DNA of 64,000 bases from SAR202 cluster bacterium (lineage in GTDB: Bacteria > Chloroflexota > Dehalococcoidia > Lucifugimonadales > UBA3495), in assembly GCA_013204585.1 (NCBI GenBank), contig JABMNL010000040.1:62001-126000 (forward strand). Reading direction: 5' to 3'. A model generated the notes under the pieces. That model was given only the letters and a program-made list of their open reading frames with translations, had not been told where the DNA came from and ran no database searches. The position numbers and the translations under genes were made by a program. This document shows positions 1 to 7,770 of this stretch, piece by piece; position 1 is the stretch's first letter; each line of letters starts with the position of its first letter.

Positions 1-462
1 CAGTAGCGCCAGTGATATTAACACCCATAAGCCAGAACTCTTGGTGATTACCCAACCTCCGACGGCGATGACCGCGAAGACAACCAACAGTAATGGGGAC
101 AAGGCCAACATGGTTCCCACCGCGACGGTGATTCCTCGTCCGCCTTGCAACTTTAGAAACGCCGACCAGTTGTTGCCGGCTATCGTGAGTAAGGGGGGGC
201 CGATGAGAAAAGCCGATGAACGGTCGATATTGAGAATGTAGAGGCCAACCAAAATTGGCAGCGCACCTTTGAGCAAGACTTCGGCGGCCACTAGGGGCAC
301 AACCCACCGCTTACCCACGTGCTCATAAAGATTGGCGCCGCCCACGTTGCCACTGCCATAACCGCGAATGTCCACACCCTTGACCAACCGGCCAATGATG
401 TAGGCGGTGGGGATGGAACCCAGCAGGTACGAACCTATGTATAGCGCGGTGATGTCTATCAA
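1..462 (-). CDS. plsY: Glycerol-3-phosphate acyltransferase PlsY, 3' part cut off by window edge
   Basis: Translating the minus strand gives about 154 codons with the PlsY pattern: a hydrophobic start, GSIPTAYIIGRL, then a DIRGYGSGNVGGAN-type block, followed by further membrane segments. PlsY is an integral membrane enzyme that moves the acyl group of acyl-phosphate to glycerol-3-phosphate, the first acylation in phospholipid synthesis. The likely start is TTG at 460-462, with an AGGAG at 478-482 rather far upstream. The frame is the same as that of the preceding phosphoesterase, whose TAA is the in-frame stop just before it, so the two are probably co-transcribed. The C-terminus lies beyond base 1. 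The family call is firm; the exact start is not. Confidence 0.85.
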   Translation of the reverse strand, partial: MIDITALYIGSYLLGSIPTAYIIGRLVKGVDIRGYGSGNVGGANLYEHVGKRWVVPLVAAEVLLKGALPILVGLYILNIDRSSAFLIGPPLLTIAGNNWSAFLKLQGGRGITVAVGTMLALSPLLLVVFAVIAVGGWVITKSSGLWVLISLALL

Positions 463-492
463 ATTGTTCCGTTCAAACTCCTGTGGGTTAGC

Positions 493-1335
493 TTAACCCG
501 ACTTGGCCTTCGCCGCAGCCTCTTCCAATAACGCGATGGTCTCTTGAGGCGGACCCAGGGTGCCAGGCAAAGGCTCCCCAGAGTTGCCAAGCCCGTGATA
601 GTCGCTACCGCCGCAGGGGATCAAGTCATATTGCCGGGCCAACCTAGCTAGATGCCGCACAGTGTCGTCATCGTACTGTGCATAATATACCTCCATCCCC
701 ACTAGCCCCACTTTCTTTAGGTTGGCAATGCCAGATTCCATGTCGTTCATGAATGTCGGGTGAGCCAAAACGGGCACTCCGCCAACTCTCTTAATCATCT
801 CAACGCCTGCGGCCGGGGCCAACTTGGGCCGGTCATAATACGCCAGTCCATCGTTACCCAGGTAGACATCAAAGGCGTCTTTGGGCTCTTTACAGTAACC
901 CGCCTCCACCATCGCCAATGCAATGTGGGGTCGCCCCACTGTGCCGTCTCCGGCGAAATGCTGGACTCGCTCCCACTCCACGTGGACTCCCAAAGCGTCC
1001 AATTTCTCCACCATAATCTTGGCCCGATCGACGCGGCCTCTACGGAATTCTGTCAGCGTCGCCTGAAATTCCACGTCGTGGTAGTCCAAGAAATAGCCCA
1101 GTACGTGTACCTCGTCGCCAGGTATGTCGGCGCTCATTTCGATACCAGGAATAATTCTTAGATTTGGGAACTCTTTGGCGGCCTCGTAAGCCTCCGCAAG
1201 ACCTTCTGTGCTGTCATGGTCGGTGATGGAAATGGTCTCTAGCCCCTGCTTGACCACTAGTTGGATAAGCTCGGTTGGGGTAAGACGGCCATCCGACGCC
1301 AAGGTGTGTAGGTGTAGGTCTATAGTCGCGGGCAA
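493..1335 (-). CDS. PHP-domain phosphoesterase (RNase AM / nucleoside bisphosphate phosphatase type)
   Basis: A 280-residue PHP protein. Metal-binding positions are visible: H8 and H10 in DLHLHT, D39-H40 in ITDHDS, E66 in PGIEMS, a histidine in PVLAHP, and the closing GGSDYHG motif. The length and motif order match the YciV/TrpH group, which removes 3'-phosphate from nucleoside 3',5'-bisphosphates or trims RNA 5' ends; the exact substrate cannot be read from sequence. It is cytosolic, with no signal peptide. Translation appears to begin at TTG 1333-1335. It sits between ymdB and plsY on the same strand with short gaps, which suggests one operon and is compatible with an RNA-turnover role next to rny. 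Confidence 0.85.
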   Translation of the reverse strand: MPATIDLHLHTLASDGRLTPTELIQLVVKQGLETISITDHDSTEGLAEAYEAAKEFPNLRIIPGIEMSADIPGDEVHVLGYFLDYHDVEFQATLTEFRRGRVDRAKIMVEKLDALGVHVEWERVQHFAGDGTVGRPHIALAMVEAGYCKEPKDAFDVYLGNDGLAYYDRPKLAPAAGVEMIKRVGGVPVLAHPTFMNDMESGIANLKKVGLVGMEVYYAQYDDDTVRHLARLARQYDLIPCGGSDYHGLGNSGEPLPGTLGPPQETIALLEEAAAKAKSG

Positions 1336-1389
1336 TCTAATTCACAGTCCTATCTATTCTCTATTCGTTTCATAAAAATTTTAGGCTAG

Positions 1390-2160
1390 CTAGTTAACTG
1401 TCCTGTCTATCCGTTCTATTAGCGAGGCGACGCCGGTCTCTTCGTCCACATCCACCAAGACTGCGTTAAACACGCAAGAACCGGTGGCGACGGGAAGCCG
1501 GTTTGGCATGGAGGTCAAGAACCGCTCCAGCACCGCATTCTTGTCTGAACCAATAACTGAGTCCGTGGGGCCTGTCATACCCACGTCGGTCAAATAGGCC
1601 GTGCCCTTGGGCAAGATGCGGGTATCCACCGTTCCAACGTGGGTATGGGTGCCGAACACCCCGCTAACTCTGCCATCTAGATACCAACCCATGGCCTGCT
1701 TCTCAGAGGTCGCTTCGGCGTGGAAATCCACGATTATTATTTTACTCCCGCCCTCTGCCTTCAACTGCTCCAGAAGAGCGTCAGCGGCCCTAAATGGGCA
1801 GTCCACGGCGCCCATGAACACACGGCCCATCAGGTTAACCACCGTTACTCCAGCGTGGTGTATGTACCCCCGCCCAGGTGCGTCGGGATAGTTGGCTGGA
1901 CGAATTAGGGGCAGGCCTTCTTCCAAATAGGGGAAGATTTCCTTTTTGTCCCAAATATGGTTGCCCGAGGTCAGCACGTCCACGCCGCTCTCCAGTAGCT
2001 CTGATGCTGTGTCTAGCGTGATACCGAAGCCACCTGCTGTATTCTCGCCGTTGCAGATTACGACGTCGATGCCCTTTTCACGCTTGAGATCGGGCAGCAC
2101 CGCCCGGACCGCTTGACGGCCTGGCTTCCCAATCACGTCTCCTATCATAAGTATACGCAA
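1390..2160 (-). CDS. ymdB: YmdB-family metallophosphoesterase
   Basis: A 256-residue single-domain enzyme of the TIGR00282/YmdB family. Visible dinuclear-metal motifs are GDVIGKPGR at the N-terminus, NGENTAGG, SGNHIWD, DFHAEATSEK and GTHTHVGT. Characterised members hydrolyse 2',3'-cyclic nucleotides and affect development and biofilm regulation in Bacillus. It follows rny on the same strand, an arrangement known from Firmicutes and often taken to reflect shared RNA metabolism. The start is TTG at 2158-2160, directly giving MRILMIGDV. A terminator-like hairpin lies between rny and this gene, so it may also have its own promoter. Confidence 0.9.
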   Translation of the reverse strand: MRILMIGDVIGKPGRQAVRAVLPDLKREKGIDVVICNGENTAGGFGITLDTASELLESGVDVLTSGNHIWDKKEIFPYLEEGLPLIRPANYPDAPGRGYIHHAGVTVVNLMGRVFMGAVDCPFRAADALLEQLKAEGGSKIIIVDFHAEATSEKQAMGWYLDGRVSGVFGTHTHVGTVDTRILPKGTAYLTDVGMTGPTDSVIGSDKNAVLERFLTSMPNRLPVATGSCVFNAVLVDVDEETGVASLIERIDRTVN

Positions 2161-2230
2161 GAACCGCTGCTCCTTGATTCAACGCTTTTTCTGGTTCATG
2201 CTGCCAAACCAGCTCGTTGCCTTGTGATTA

Positions 2231-2275
2231 GAAAAGGGACCCAGTAGCCGGATTGCCCCGCTTCTAGGTCCCCTT
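2231..2275 (-). terminator. Possible terminator or processing hairpin downstream of rny
   Basis: Read on the minus strand, an 8-bp stem (AAGGGGACC pairing with GGTCCCTT, one bulged G) encloses a GC-rich loop and is followed by TTTTC. It lies in the 147-bp gap between rny and ymdB. The T-tract is short, so partial termination or an mRNA end is as likely as full termination. Confidence 0.4.
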
Positions 2276-2307
2276 AATGCTTGTCGAATGTTTGCCGAAT
2301 TAGACCG

Positions 2308-3843
2308 CTATTTGGCGTATTCTACGCTCCGGGTCTCCCGAATCACGGTCACTTTGATTTGGCCGGGGAAGACTAGGTCTGCCTCGACCTTCTTAGCGAT
2401 GTCCCGAGCCAGCGTGGCGGCTTTGATGTCGTCCAGGTCTTCTGGTTTAACCATGACCCGAACTTCGCGGCCCGCCTGAATGGCAAAGGCACGTTCGACA
2501 CCACTGAAGCTGGTGGCGACGGCTTCAAGCTCCTTGAGTCGCGTTACGTACAACTCCAAGGACTCTCTGCGTGCGCCAGGGCGTGATGCACTAATGGCAT
2601 CGGCTGCGGCCACCAGGAACGACTCTATGGTCTCGTGCTCGTCACTGTGGTGCTCTAAGATTCCACGATAAGAACTGTGGTGTATACCATGCTTCCGGGC
2701 AATCTCAGCTCCAATCTCTGCATGGGGGCCGGAAACCTCGTGGGTAACCGACTTGCCGATATCGTGTAGCAGGCCGCCTACCTTGGCAACCTGTACGTTG
2801 GCACCGGCTTCCGCGGCCAGCATGCCCGAGAGCAACGATACCTCAATGGAATGTTGCAGCACGTTTTCCCCGTAGCTATAGCGGAATTTGAGTTGACCCA
2901 GTAAGCGAATCAACTCCGAGTCCAGGCCGCTGACCCCGACTTCAAAGGTGGCCTGTTCACCGGCCTTCCAAATAATCTGGTCAATCTCTTCTTTGGCCCT
3001 GTTGACCATATCCTCGATACGAGCGGGCTGAATGCGCCCGTCCGATACCAACTTCTCTAGGGCAAGACGAGCTATTGCACGCCTAACTGGGTCGAAGCAG
3101 GATACAGTAACAGCCTCGGGAGTGTCGTCGATGATGACATCTACTCCGGTGAGGGCTTCTAGTGTGCGAATGTTGCGCCCTTCGCGGCCGATGAGACGAC
3201 CCTTCATCTCATCGTTGGGCAGGGAAACCGTAGAAGTGGTAACTTCGGAAACTACGTCGGTTGCGAGACGATTGATTGCGATCGTAATAATCTTACGGGC
3301 ATTGTCACTCGCCTTTTCTTTGTACTCTTTTTCGAGCTCGTAATAACGCTTGGATAGGTCGTGCGTGGCTTCTTCTTCACCCCGCCTAACCACCTGTTCA
3401 CGAGCCTCATCGACGCTAAGACCGGCTACTTGCTCCAAAGCTTTCGCTTGTTCGGCTTTGAGTTCCACGGCTTCACGCCGGGCCTCTTCGACTTCCGCCT
3501 CTTTAGCAGCTAGCTCGCGTTGCTTATCTTCTTGTAGTTCAATCTTCCGTTCCAGTTGTTCTTCCCGCTGCATGTGCCTGCTCTCGATGCGGTGGAACTC
3601 CTGGCGTTGGTCTTTGAGTTCTGACTCTGTTTGATTACGTAGTTTTAAAGCCTCTTCCTGGGCCGCCAAGAGGACTTTTCTACTGTCCTCTTCAGCCTGG
3701 GTGACGATACTCTTAGCGCGCTCTCTGGAAGACTCGGCCTGTATGGCCTCATTCTTCGTTTTGAGGGCAAGCCATATCGCTACACCAATCCCTGCGGCCG
3801 CCAGGACGGCTAGGATGACGATGATAATCTCCAAGGGGATCAC
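2308..3843 (-). CDS. rny: Ribonuclease Y
   Basis: A 511-residue membrane-anchored endoribonuclease that starts decay of many mRNAs. Domains in order: one N-terminal transmembrane helix (about residues 4-27), a long charged coiled coil (about 30-200), a KH RNA-binding domain (about 208-265, with GRLIGREGRNIR), and an HD domain (H331 and the H360-D361 pair in LLHDIGKS). This is the normal length and order for RNase Y. The start is GTG 3841-3843, preceded by GGAAAGGAA. It heads a minus-strand run with ymdB, the PHP enzyme and plsY. A consensus-like promoter and a hairpin followed by T6 lie just upstream, suggesting leader-level control. Confidence 0.96.
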   Translation of the reverse strand: MIPLEIIIVILAVLAAAGIGVAIWLALKTKNEAIQAESSRERAKSIVTQAEEDSRKVLLAAQEEALKLRNQTESELKDQRQEFHRIESRHMQREEQLERKIELQEDKQRELAAKEAEVEEARREAVELKAEQAKALEQVAGLSVDEAREQVVRRGEEEATHDLSKRYYELEKEYKEKASDNARKIITIAINRLATDVVSEVTTSTVSLPNDEMKGRLIGREGRNIRTLEALTGVDVIIDDTPEAVTVSCFDPVRRAIARLALEKLVSDGRIQPARIEDMVNRAKEEIDQIIWKAGEQATFEVGVSGLDSELIRLLGQLKFRYSYGENVLQHSIEVSLLSGMLAAEAGANVQVAKVGGLLHDIGKSVTHEVSGPHAEIGAEIARKHGIHHSSYRGILEHHSDEHETIESFLVAAADAISASRPGARRESLELYVTRLKELEAVATSFSGVERAFAIQAGREVRVMVKPEDLDDIKAATLARDIAKKVEADLVFPGQIKVTVIRETRSVEYAK

Positions 3844-3868
3844 CTATTCCTTTCCGCCTAGTGTGCCT

Positions 3869-3889
3869 AAAAAAGGAGCTTTTGCTCCT
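3869..3889 (-). promoter_or_regulatory. Leader hairpin plus T6 at the 5' end of the rny transcript
   Basis: On the minus strand, AGGAGC-AAAA-GCTCCT is followed by six Ts: a compact intrinsic-terminator shape. It begins within a few bases of the transcription start expected from the promoter at 3897-3925, and lies upstream of the rny ribosome binding site. It could attenuate rny or stabilise the mRNA 5' end. Confidence 0.55.
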
Positions 3890-3896
3890 GACTAAC

Positions 3897-3925
3897 ATCC
3901 TACCCAGATGCCTAGAGGGTGTCAA
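3897..3925 (-). promoter_or_regulatory. Sigma-70-type promoter for rny
   Basis: Minus strand: -35 TTGACA (3920-3925), 17-bp spacer, -10 TAGGAT (3897-3902). Transcription would start near 3890, about 50 bases ahead of the GTG start of rny. Confidence 0.65.
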
Positions 3926-4090
3926 GGCGAAACTCGCCCTTTCAGAGCCCGGTAATCTAACCAATTCGACACGCCATTTACGTAAACTGACGGTAGAACA
4001 TTCCTCAATACCTAATCAAACAAACCAGCACGCCGCAATCGTGCACGCACAACCTGAAAAACCCACCCAGAATCATTTCCAAGAACATCT

Positions 4091-4220
4091 AATAACCACT
4101 ACGAACCACTACGAACCACTACGAACCACTACGAACCACTACGAACCACTACGAACAGCTACGAACAGCTACGGGCAGCTACGGGCAGCTACGGGCAGCT
4201 ACGGGCAGCTACGGGCACGC
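4091..4220. repeat. 10-bp tandem repeat array upstream of dnaJ
   Basis: Thirteen adjoining 10-mers can be lined up. A degenerate first unit is followed by five identical ACGAACCACT, two ACGAACAGCT, four ACGGGCAGCT and a degenerate last unit. The variants come in blocks, as expected from successive local duplication. The period is close to one helical turn of DNA. It ends 30 bp upstream of the dnaJ -35 element. Confidence 0.95.
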
Positions 4221-4250
4221 TAACTCCGCCGGGCACAGGTGTCCCTGCTA

Positions 4251-4279
4251 TTGAGTGGCCCATGGGCCTGCTCTATAAT
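4251..4279 (+). promoter_or_regulatory. Sigma-70-type promoter for dnaJ
   Basis: -35 TTGAGT (4251-4256), 17-bp spacer, perfect -10 TATAAT (4274-4279). The expected start near 4286 leaves a leader of about 45 bases before dnaJ. I see no CIRCE element or clear HAIR operator here. Confidence 0.7.
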
Positions 4280-4331
4280 GATTGAGTATCTAAATCTGGC
4301 TTGGAGATTTGAACACGACAGGTGTTCATGA

Positions 4332-5459
4332 ATGGCTGACAACGACTTTTACGATATTCTAGGCGTCTCGAGAGGCGTGGGAGAAGAGGACATCCGTAAG
4401 GCTTTCCGCAGGAAGGCTATGGAGTTCCACCCCGATCGCAATAAGAGCCCCGACGCAGAAGACAAATTCAAAGAAATCAACGAGGCCTATCAGGTTCTCT
4501 CGGACAAGAATAAGCGTGCCCAATACGATCAATTTGGCAAAGCTGGCGTAGGCAGCAACGGCGGGGGCAACCAGCCGTTCGACGGGTTTGACGTTTTCGG
4601 TGGCTTTGGCGACATATTTGATTCGTTTTTCGGAGACGGTACTGGCCGCAGTAGCCGCCAGGCGCAACGGGGCAGCGACTTACAGCAACGGGTTGTCCTA
4701 AAATTCGAAGAATCTGTCTTCGGAGCCGAGCGTGAGGTTGAAATCACCCGACTGGAACAGTGTGGCGTTTGCTCGGGGGCTGGTAACGAACCCGGCACCT
4801 CTTTGGACACCTGTAACACTTGTAAGGGCAACGGCCAGGTCCGCCGCGCGCAGCGCAGTGTCTTCGGTCAGTTCACCCAGGTAACAACGTGTACAAGTTG
4901 CCAGGGCCGAGGGTCAATCATCAAGACTGTCTGTTCCAATTGCCGCGGTGGAGGCAAGGAGCGCAAGTCCAGAAAGATTGCGGTTAACATTCCCGCCGGT
5001 GTGGAAGGCGGCATGCAGGTGCGTCTCAGCGGGGAAGGCGATGCGGGCAACGACGGCGGCGGTGCCGGTAATCTATACGTATACATAGACGTACAGGAGC
5101 ACCAGTTCTTCCAAAGAGACGGGTCTGATCTCCTATACGAGCTACCGATGAACATAGCCGAAGCTGCACTGGGCGCTGACAAGTCCATCCCGACGCTGGA
5201 CGGGGAAGACGAAGAGCTGAAATTACCCCAGGGGACCCAGCCAGGCACCGAGTTCCGCATTAGAGGCAAGGGCGTGCCCCATCTGAACGGCAACCGGCGC
5301 GGCGACCTGAGGGTAACAGTAGACGTTAGAGTACCTGGGTCATTGGATGACCGGCAGCGTGAGTTACTCGAAGAACTTGCCCAGTCGTTCAGCAATTCGG
5401 GCAAAGGCGGCCGAGATGACAAGGGCATCTTCGACAAGATTAAAGAAGCCCTAGGTTGA
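4332..5459 (+). CDS. dnaJ: Chaperone protein DnaJ
   Basis: A 375-residue type I DnaJ co-chaperone that stimulates DnaK ATPase activity and delivers unfolded clients. Domains: J domain (1-70, HPD at 33-35), Gly/Phe-rich linker (about 70-105), four CxxCxGxG zinc motifs (C144/C147, C161/C164, C187/C190, C201/C204) and a C-terminal substrate-binding and dimerisation region. Length and order are standard. The start at 4332 is chosen for MADNDFYDIL. The gene has its own promoter and a strong terminator, with no dnaK or grpE in the window, so it is a monocistronic chaperone unit separate from the J-protein gene at 61.2 kb. Confidence 0.96.
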   Translation: MADNDFYDILGVSRGVGEEDIRKAFRRKAMEFHPDRNKSPDAEDKFKEINEAYQVLSDKNKRAQYDQFGKAGVGSNGGGNQPFDGFDVFGGFGDIFDSFFGDGTGRSSRQAQRGSDLQQRVVLKFEESVFGAEREVEITRLEQCGVCSGAGNEPGTSLDTCNTCKGNGQVRRAQRSVFGQFTQVTTCTSCQGRGSIIKTVCSNCRGGGKERKSRKIAVNIPAGVEGGMQVRLSGEGDAGNDGGGAGNLYVYIDVQEHQFFQRDGSDLLYELPMNIAEAALGADKSIPTLDGEDEELKLPQGTQPGTEFRIRGKGVPHLNGNRRGDLRVTVDVRVPGSLDDRQRELLEELAQSFSNSGKGGRDDKGIFDKIKEALG

Positions 5460-5504
5460 TTTGCGCACATATCACCCTTCAAAGCTGAAAGACCAGCTAA
5501 CAGG

Positions 5505-5540
5505 AAAGACCCGGGGACGGCCAGTCCGCCGGGTCTTTTT
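5505..5540 (+). terminator. Rho-independent terminator of dnaJ
   Basis: AAGACCCGG pairs with CCGGGTCTT around a 14-base loop and the second arm runs into TTTTT. It sits 46 bp after the dnaJ stop. Confidence 0.85.
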
Positions 5541-5555
5541 CCTAAAGACTAAAAC

Positions 5556-5581
5556 CCAATCCTAGAATCCAATCCTAGAAT
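5556..5581. repeat. 13-bp tandem duplication before prmA
   Basis: CCAATCCTAGAAT occurs twice without a gap, ending a few bases ahead of the prmA ribosome binding site (GGAGG, 5586-5590). Confidence 0.9.
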
Positions 5582-5594
5582 CAGTGGAGGGCCG

Positions 5595-6479
5595 GTGGCC
5601 TGGAAAGAGTTAAGCGTTTCCGTTACACATGAATTCGTGGAGCCCATCTCCTATCTGTTCACCCGGTACGGCAAGGGGCTCAGCACCCAAGTGGACGGAA
5701 AAGGCCGGGTGTTACTGAAAACCTACTTATCATCTGCCTCCCGCCAGCGGATGGCCCACATCGAGGTCGGTGTAAAGTTGGTGGCCTCCATAGCGGACAT
5801 GGAAGAGATGCAAATCCGCGACCTGCCCGAGGACGAGGACTGGCAAAACGCCTGGAAGTCCCATTTCAAAATCCTGCGGATTGGCAAGCACATAGTCATC
5901 AAACCAACCTGGCTGGAACTGGACCCGAAACCGGACGACATCGTCATCGAATTAGACCCCGGCATAGCTTTTGGCACCGGGTATCACCCAACCACCGATA
6001 CCTGCCTTCAGGCCATGGAGCAACACATCACCCCCGGCATGACCGTGCTCGACCTTGGCACCGGGTCTGGCATCTTGACCCTCGCCGCCGCCAAGCTGGG
6101 CGCGACGAATGTGACCGCCTTGGACATCGACTCCCAGGCAGTAAGCGCTGCCCGCCGCAATTTTCGGCGGTGCGGCATCACCAAGCTGGTCAAATTGGGC
6201 CAGGGTTCCGTGCCCCATCCAACCGCTCGCGACGGTGAATTCGACTTGGCCGTCGCCAATATCTCGGCCAGGGGTGTCGCCGACCGCTGTCCCTTCATCC
6301 TAAAAGCCTTAAAACCCGGTGCCTGGTTCATCGCCTCTGGGCTGCTCGATACACAGAAGGATGAGGTCGCCACCGCCGTGGAACCATTGGGATTTACCTT
6401 GGTCAGTGAATGGCCTCAAGAAGAGTGGGTCACGCTGCTCTACAAGGCACCGGATACCCCACCAGACCCAGCGCCATAA
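5595..6479 (+). CDS. prmA: Ribosomal protein L11 methyltransferase PrmA
   Basis: A 294-residue SAM-dependent methyltransferase expected to trimethylate ribosomal protein L11. The N-terminal 110 residues form the substrate-recognition region. The catalytic half shows the PrmA block DPGIAFGTGYHPTT, SAM motif I VLDLGTGSGILTLAAAKLGA, the acidic end of motif II (ALDID) and VANISARG in place of the usual NI(L/N)A motif. The start is GTG 5595 behind GGAGG. It follows the dnaJ terminator, a common dnaJ-prmA neighbourhood in bacteria, here with separate transcription likely. The last few residues are proline-rich and not conserved. Confidence 0.93.
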   Translation: MAWKELSVSVTHEFVEPISYLFTRYGKGLSTQVDGKGRVLLKTYLSSASRQRMAHIEVGVKLVASIADMEEMQIRDLPEDEDWQNAWKSHFKILRIGKHIVIKPTWLELDPKPDDIVIELDPGIAFGTGYHPTTDTCLQAMEQHITPGMTVLDLGTGSGILTLAAAKLGATNVTALDIDSQAVSAARRNFRRCGITKLVKLGQGSVPHPTARDGEFDLAVANISARGVADRCPFILKALKPGAWFIASGLLDTQKDEVATAVEPLGFTLVSEWPQEEWVTLLYKAPDTPPDPAP

Positions 6480-6690
6480 CCCTAGGTCGGCTAGGCAGGC
6501 CCCAGGCACATATTTTTGTTGCATCTTCCCAGCCCACGGGGTACCATCTAGATGGTCTCAGATTGGGGCTGTTTGGCCTCAAATCGTCAGAATTACACCG
6601 CGTTCGAAAAGTGAGTTTCCGGCGCATTCGGCCCGTGTCTGCGCCCCGCGTGTTTACTCACCGGATCCAGCAGCATCAGGAGAGACATCC

Positions 6691-7707
6691 TTGGAGAAGG
6701 TCGACTTGGACCGGTACGAGATTACCGGGCGTCTTGGCGTCGGTGCTGACTATGAAGTAAGGGCGGCGATTGACCGTAAGACCGGCCAAAAAGTAGCCAT
6801 CAAACGGCCGGTGCCCCAGGCCATCAGCCGTAACCAACACAATGCCATCGAGGCCCGCACCGAAAAGGTTCTCCAGGCCTACCAAGAAGTCGGCGCCACC
6901 ACCCCATTAATCTCCCCCATCTTGGGCTACACCGAACGGTCCGTTCATGACGGCTTCTTTGGCGACGAACTGGGACAAGAATACCAGGTCTTGGTCGAGG
7001 AGCGGGCTAGTGGCATTCCCTTATTGGGCGACATGATGTCCAAGTTCAAAGGGGTACCCATCGGAGTCGGCCAAAACCTGTTCGCCCTTTTCCCCTTGGT
7101 TCAACCCAACAACATCCCGGCACACCCGATCCACAATCAACTGCTGGATCTGGAAGAGGTCTACCTCAAGGCTGGTTACATCATCTTGGATCTGCGCCCG
7201 CAGAATATTTTTTACCAACCGGCCAGCGGACGGGTAGTGGTAATCGACACCGGAGCCTTGGCACGACTGGATGATGATGCACCCAGGGGAAGGGTTCCCT
7301 TGGACGTTAACGATGTCTGTTTGGAAATTCTGAAGTTCTACACAACTCCCGAAGAGCCGCCGGACAGTCCTGCGGGCTACCGGGATGCACGGGGCATCCG
7401 TCCCATAGTGGACATTGGACAAGAATTAGATGAAATGACGCGGAACCTGGCCGAGTCCACTCCGGCTATTGCCGAAGCAGGTACCGTTATCCTGAACAAG
7501 ATTAAGGAGCGGTCGTACGCGGACTACACTCAGTTCCGCGCCGACCTAACCAACTACCTTGACCGAATCACGGAACGAAACTCCGCACTGGCTAACGCCG
7601 CCGAAAACAGGCAAACTTGGTTCGAAGCCTTCCAATGGTTGAAAGAAGACTATTGGCGCGGGTTCCTGTTCGACCCGGATTCGGAACTGGCCGGGTATGT
7701 CGGTTAA
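6691..7707 (+). CDS. Divergent protein kinase-like protein
   Basis: A 338-residue protein with an eroded Ser/Thr-kinase signature. It has a glycine-rich stretch (GRLGVGADYEV, about 13-23), VAIKR with K38 as the candidate ATP lysine, a catalytic-loop equivalent ILDLRPQN (D167, N172) and DTG in place of DFG (D186). The aspartates and asparagine needed for catalysis are present, but the HRD histidine and the DFG phenylalanine are replaced. It has no membrane segment. I place the start at TTG 6691 because AGGAGAG lies at 6678-6684 and the fold begins there; the frame is open further upstream, but that part overlaps prmA. The PP2C phosphatase gene follows at once, suggesting an opposing pair. The substrate is unknown. 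Confidence 0.7.
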   Translation: MEKVDLDRYEITGRLGVGADYEVRAAIDRKTGQKVAIKRPVPQAISRNQHNAIEARTEKVLQAYQEVGATTPLISPILGYTERSVHDGFFGDELGQEYQVLVEERASGIPLLGDMMSKFKGVPIGVGQNLFALFPLVQPNNIPAHPIHNQLLDLEEVYLKAGYIILDLRPQNIFYQPASGRVVVIDTGALARLDDDAPRGRVPLDVNDVCLEILKFYTTPEEPPDSPAGYRDARGIRPIVDIGQELDEMTRNLAESTPAIAEAGTVILNKIKERSYADYTQFRADLTNYLDRITERNSALANAAENRQTWFEAFQWLKEDYWRGFLFDPDSELAGYVG

Positions 7708-7770
7708 GAATCCAAATAACGAGAATTAACAGCGCAAAGAATTTGATAGGTTAGTCGAGGTTTGGCAACC

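Larger units (their letters stand above)
3844..4331. other. 488-bp divergent intergenic region between rny and dnaJ
   Basis: It holds the rny leader hairpin and promoter at its left end, a 10-bp tandem array in the middle and the dnaJ promoter at its right end. An open frame runs across much of it, but its translation over the array is simple repetitive peptide and there is no ribosome binding site, so I do not call it a gene. Confidence 0.7.

Noticed and set aside
4091-4220. CRISPR array
   Set aside because: The units are contiguous 10-mers with no spacers and no cas genes nearby.
3861-4223. 120-codon open frame crossing the 10-bp repeat array
   Set aside because: No ribosome binding site, no family resemblance, and the C-terminal third is only the translated tandem repeat.
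6319-6690. Upstream extension of the kinase-like gene into prmA
   Set aside because: It overlaps 161 bp of prmA and reads as low-quality peptide, while a good ribosome binding site precedes TTG 6691.
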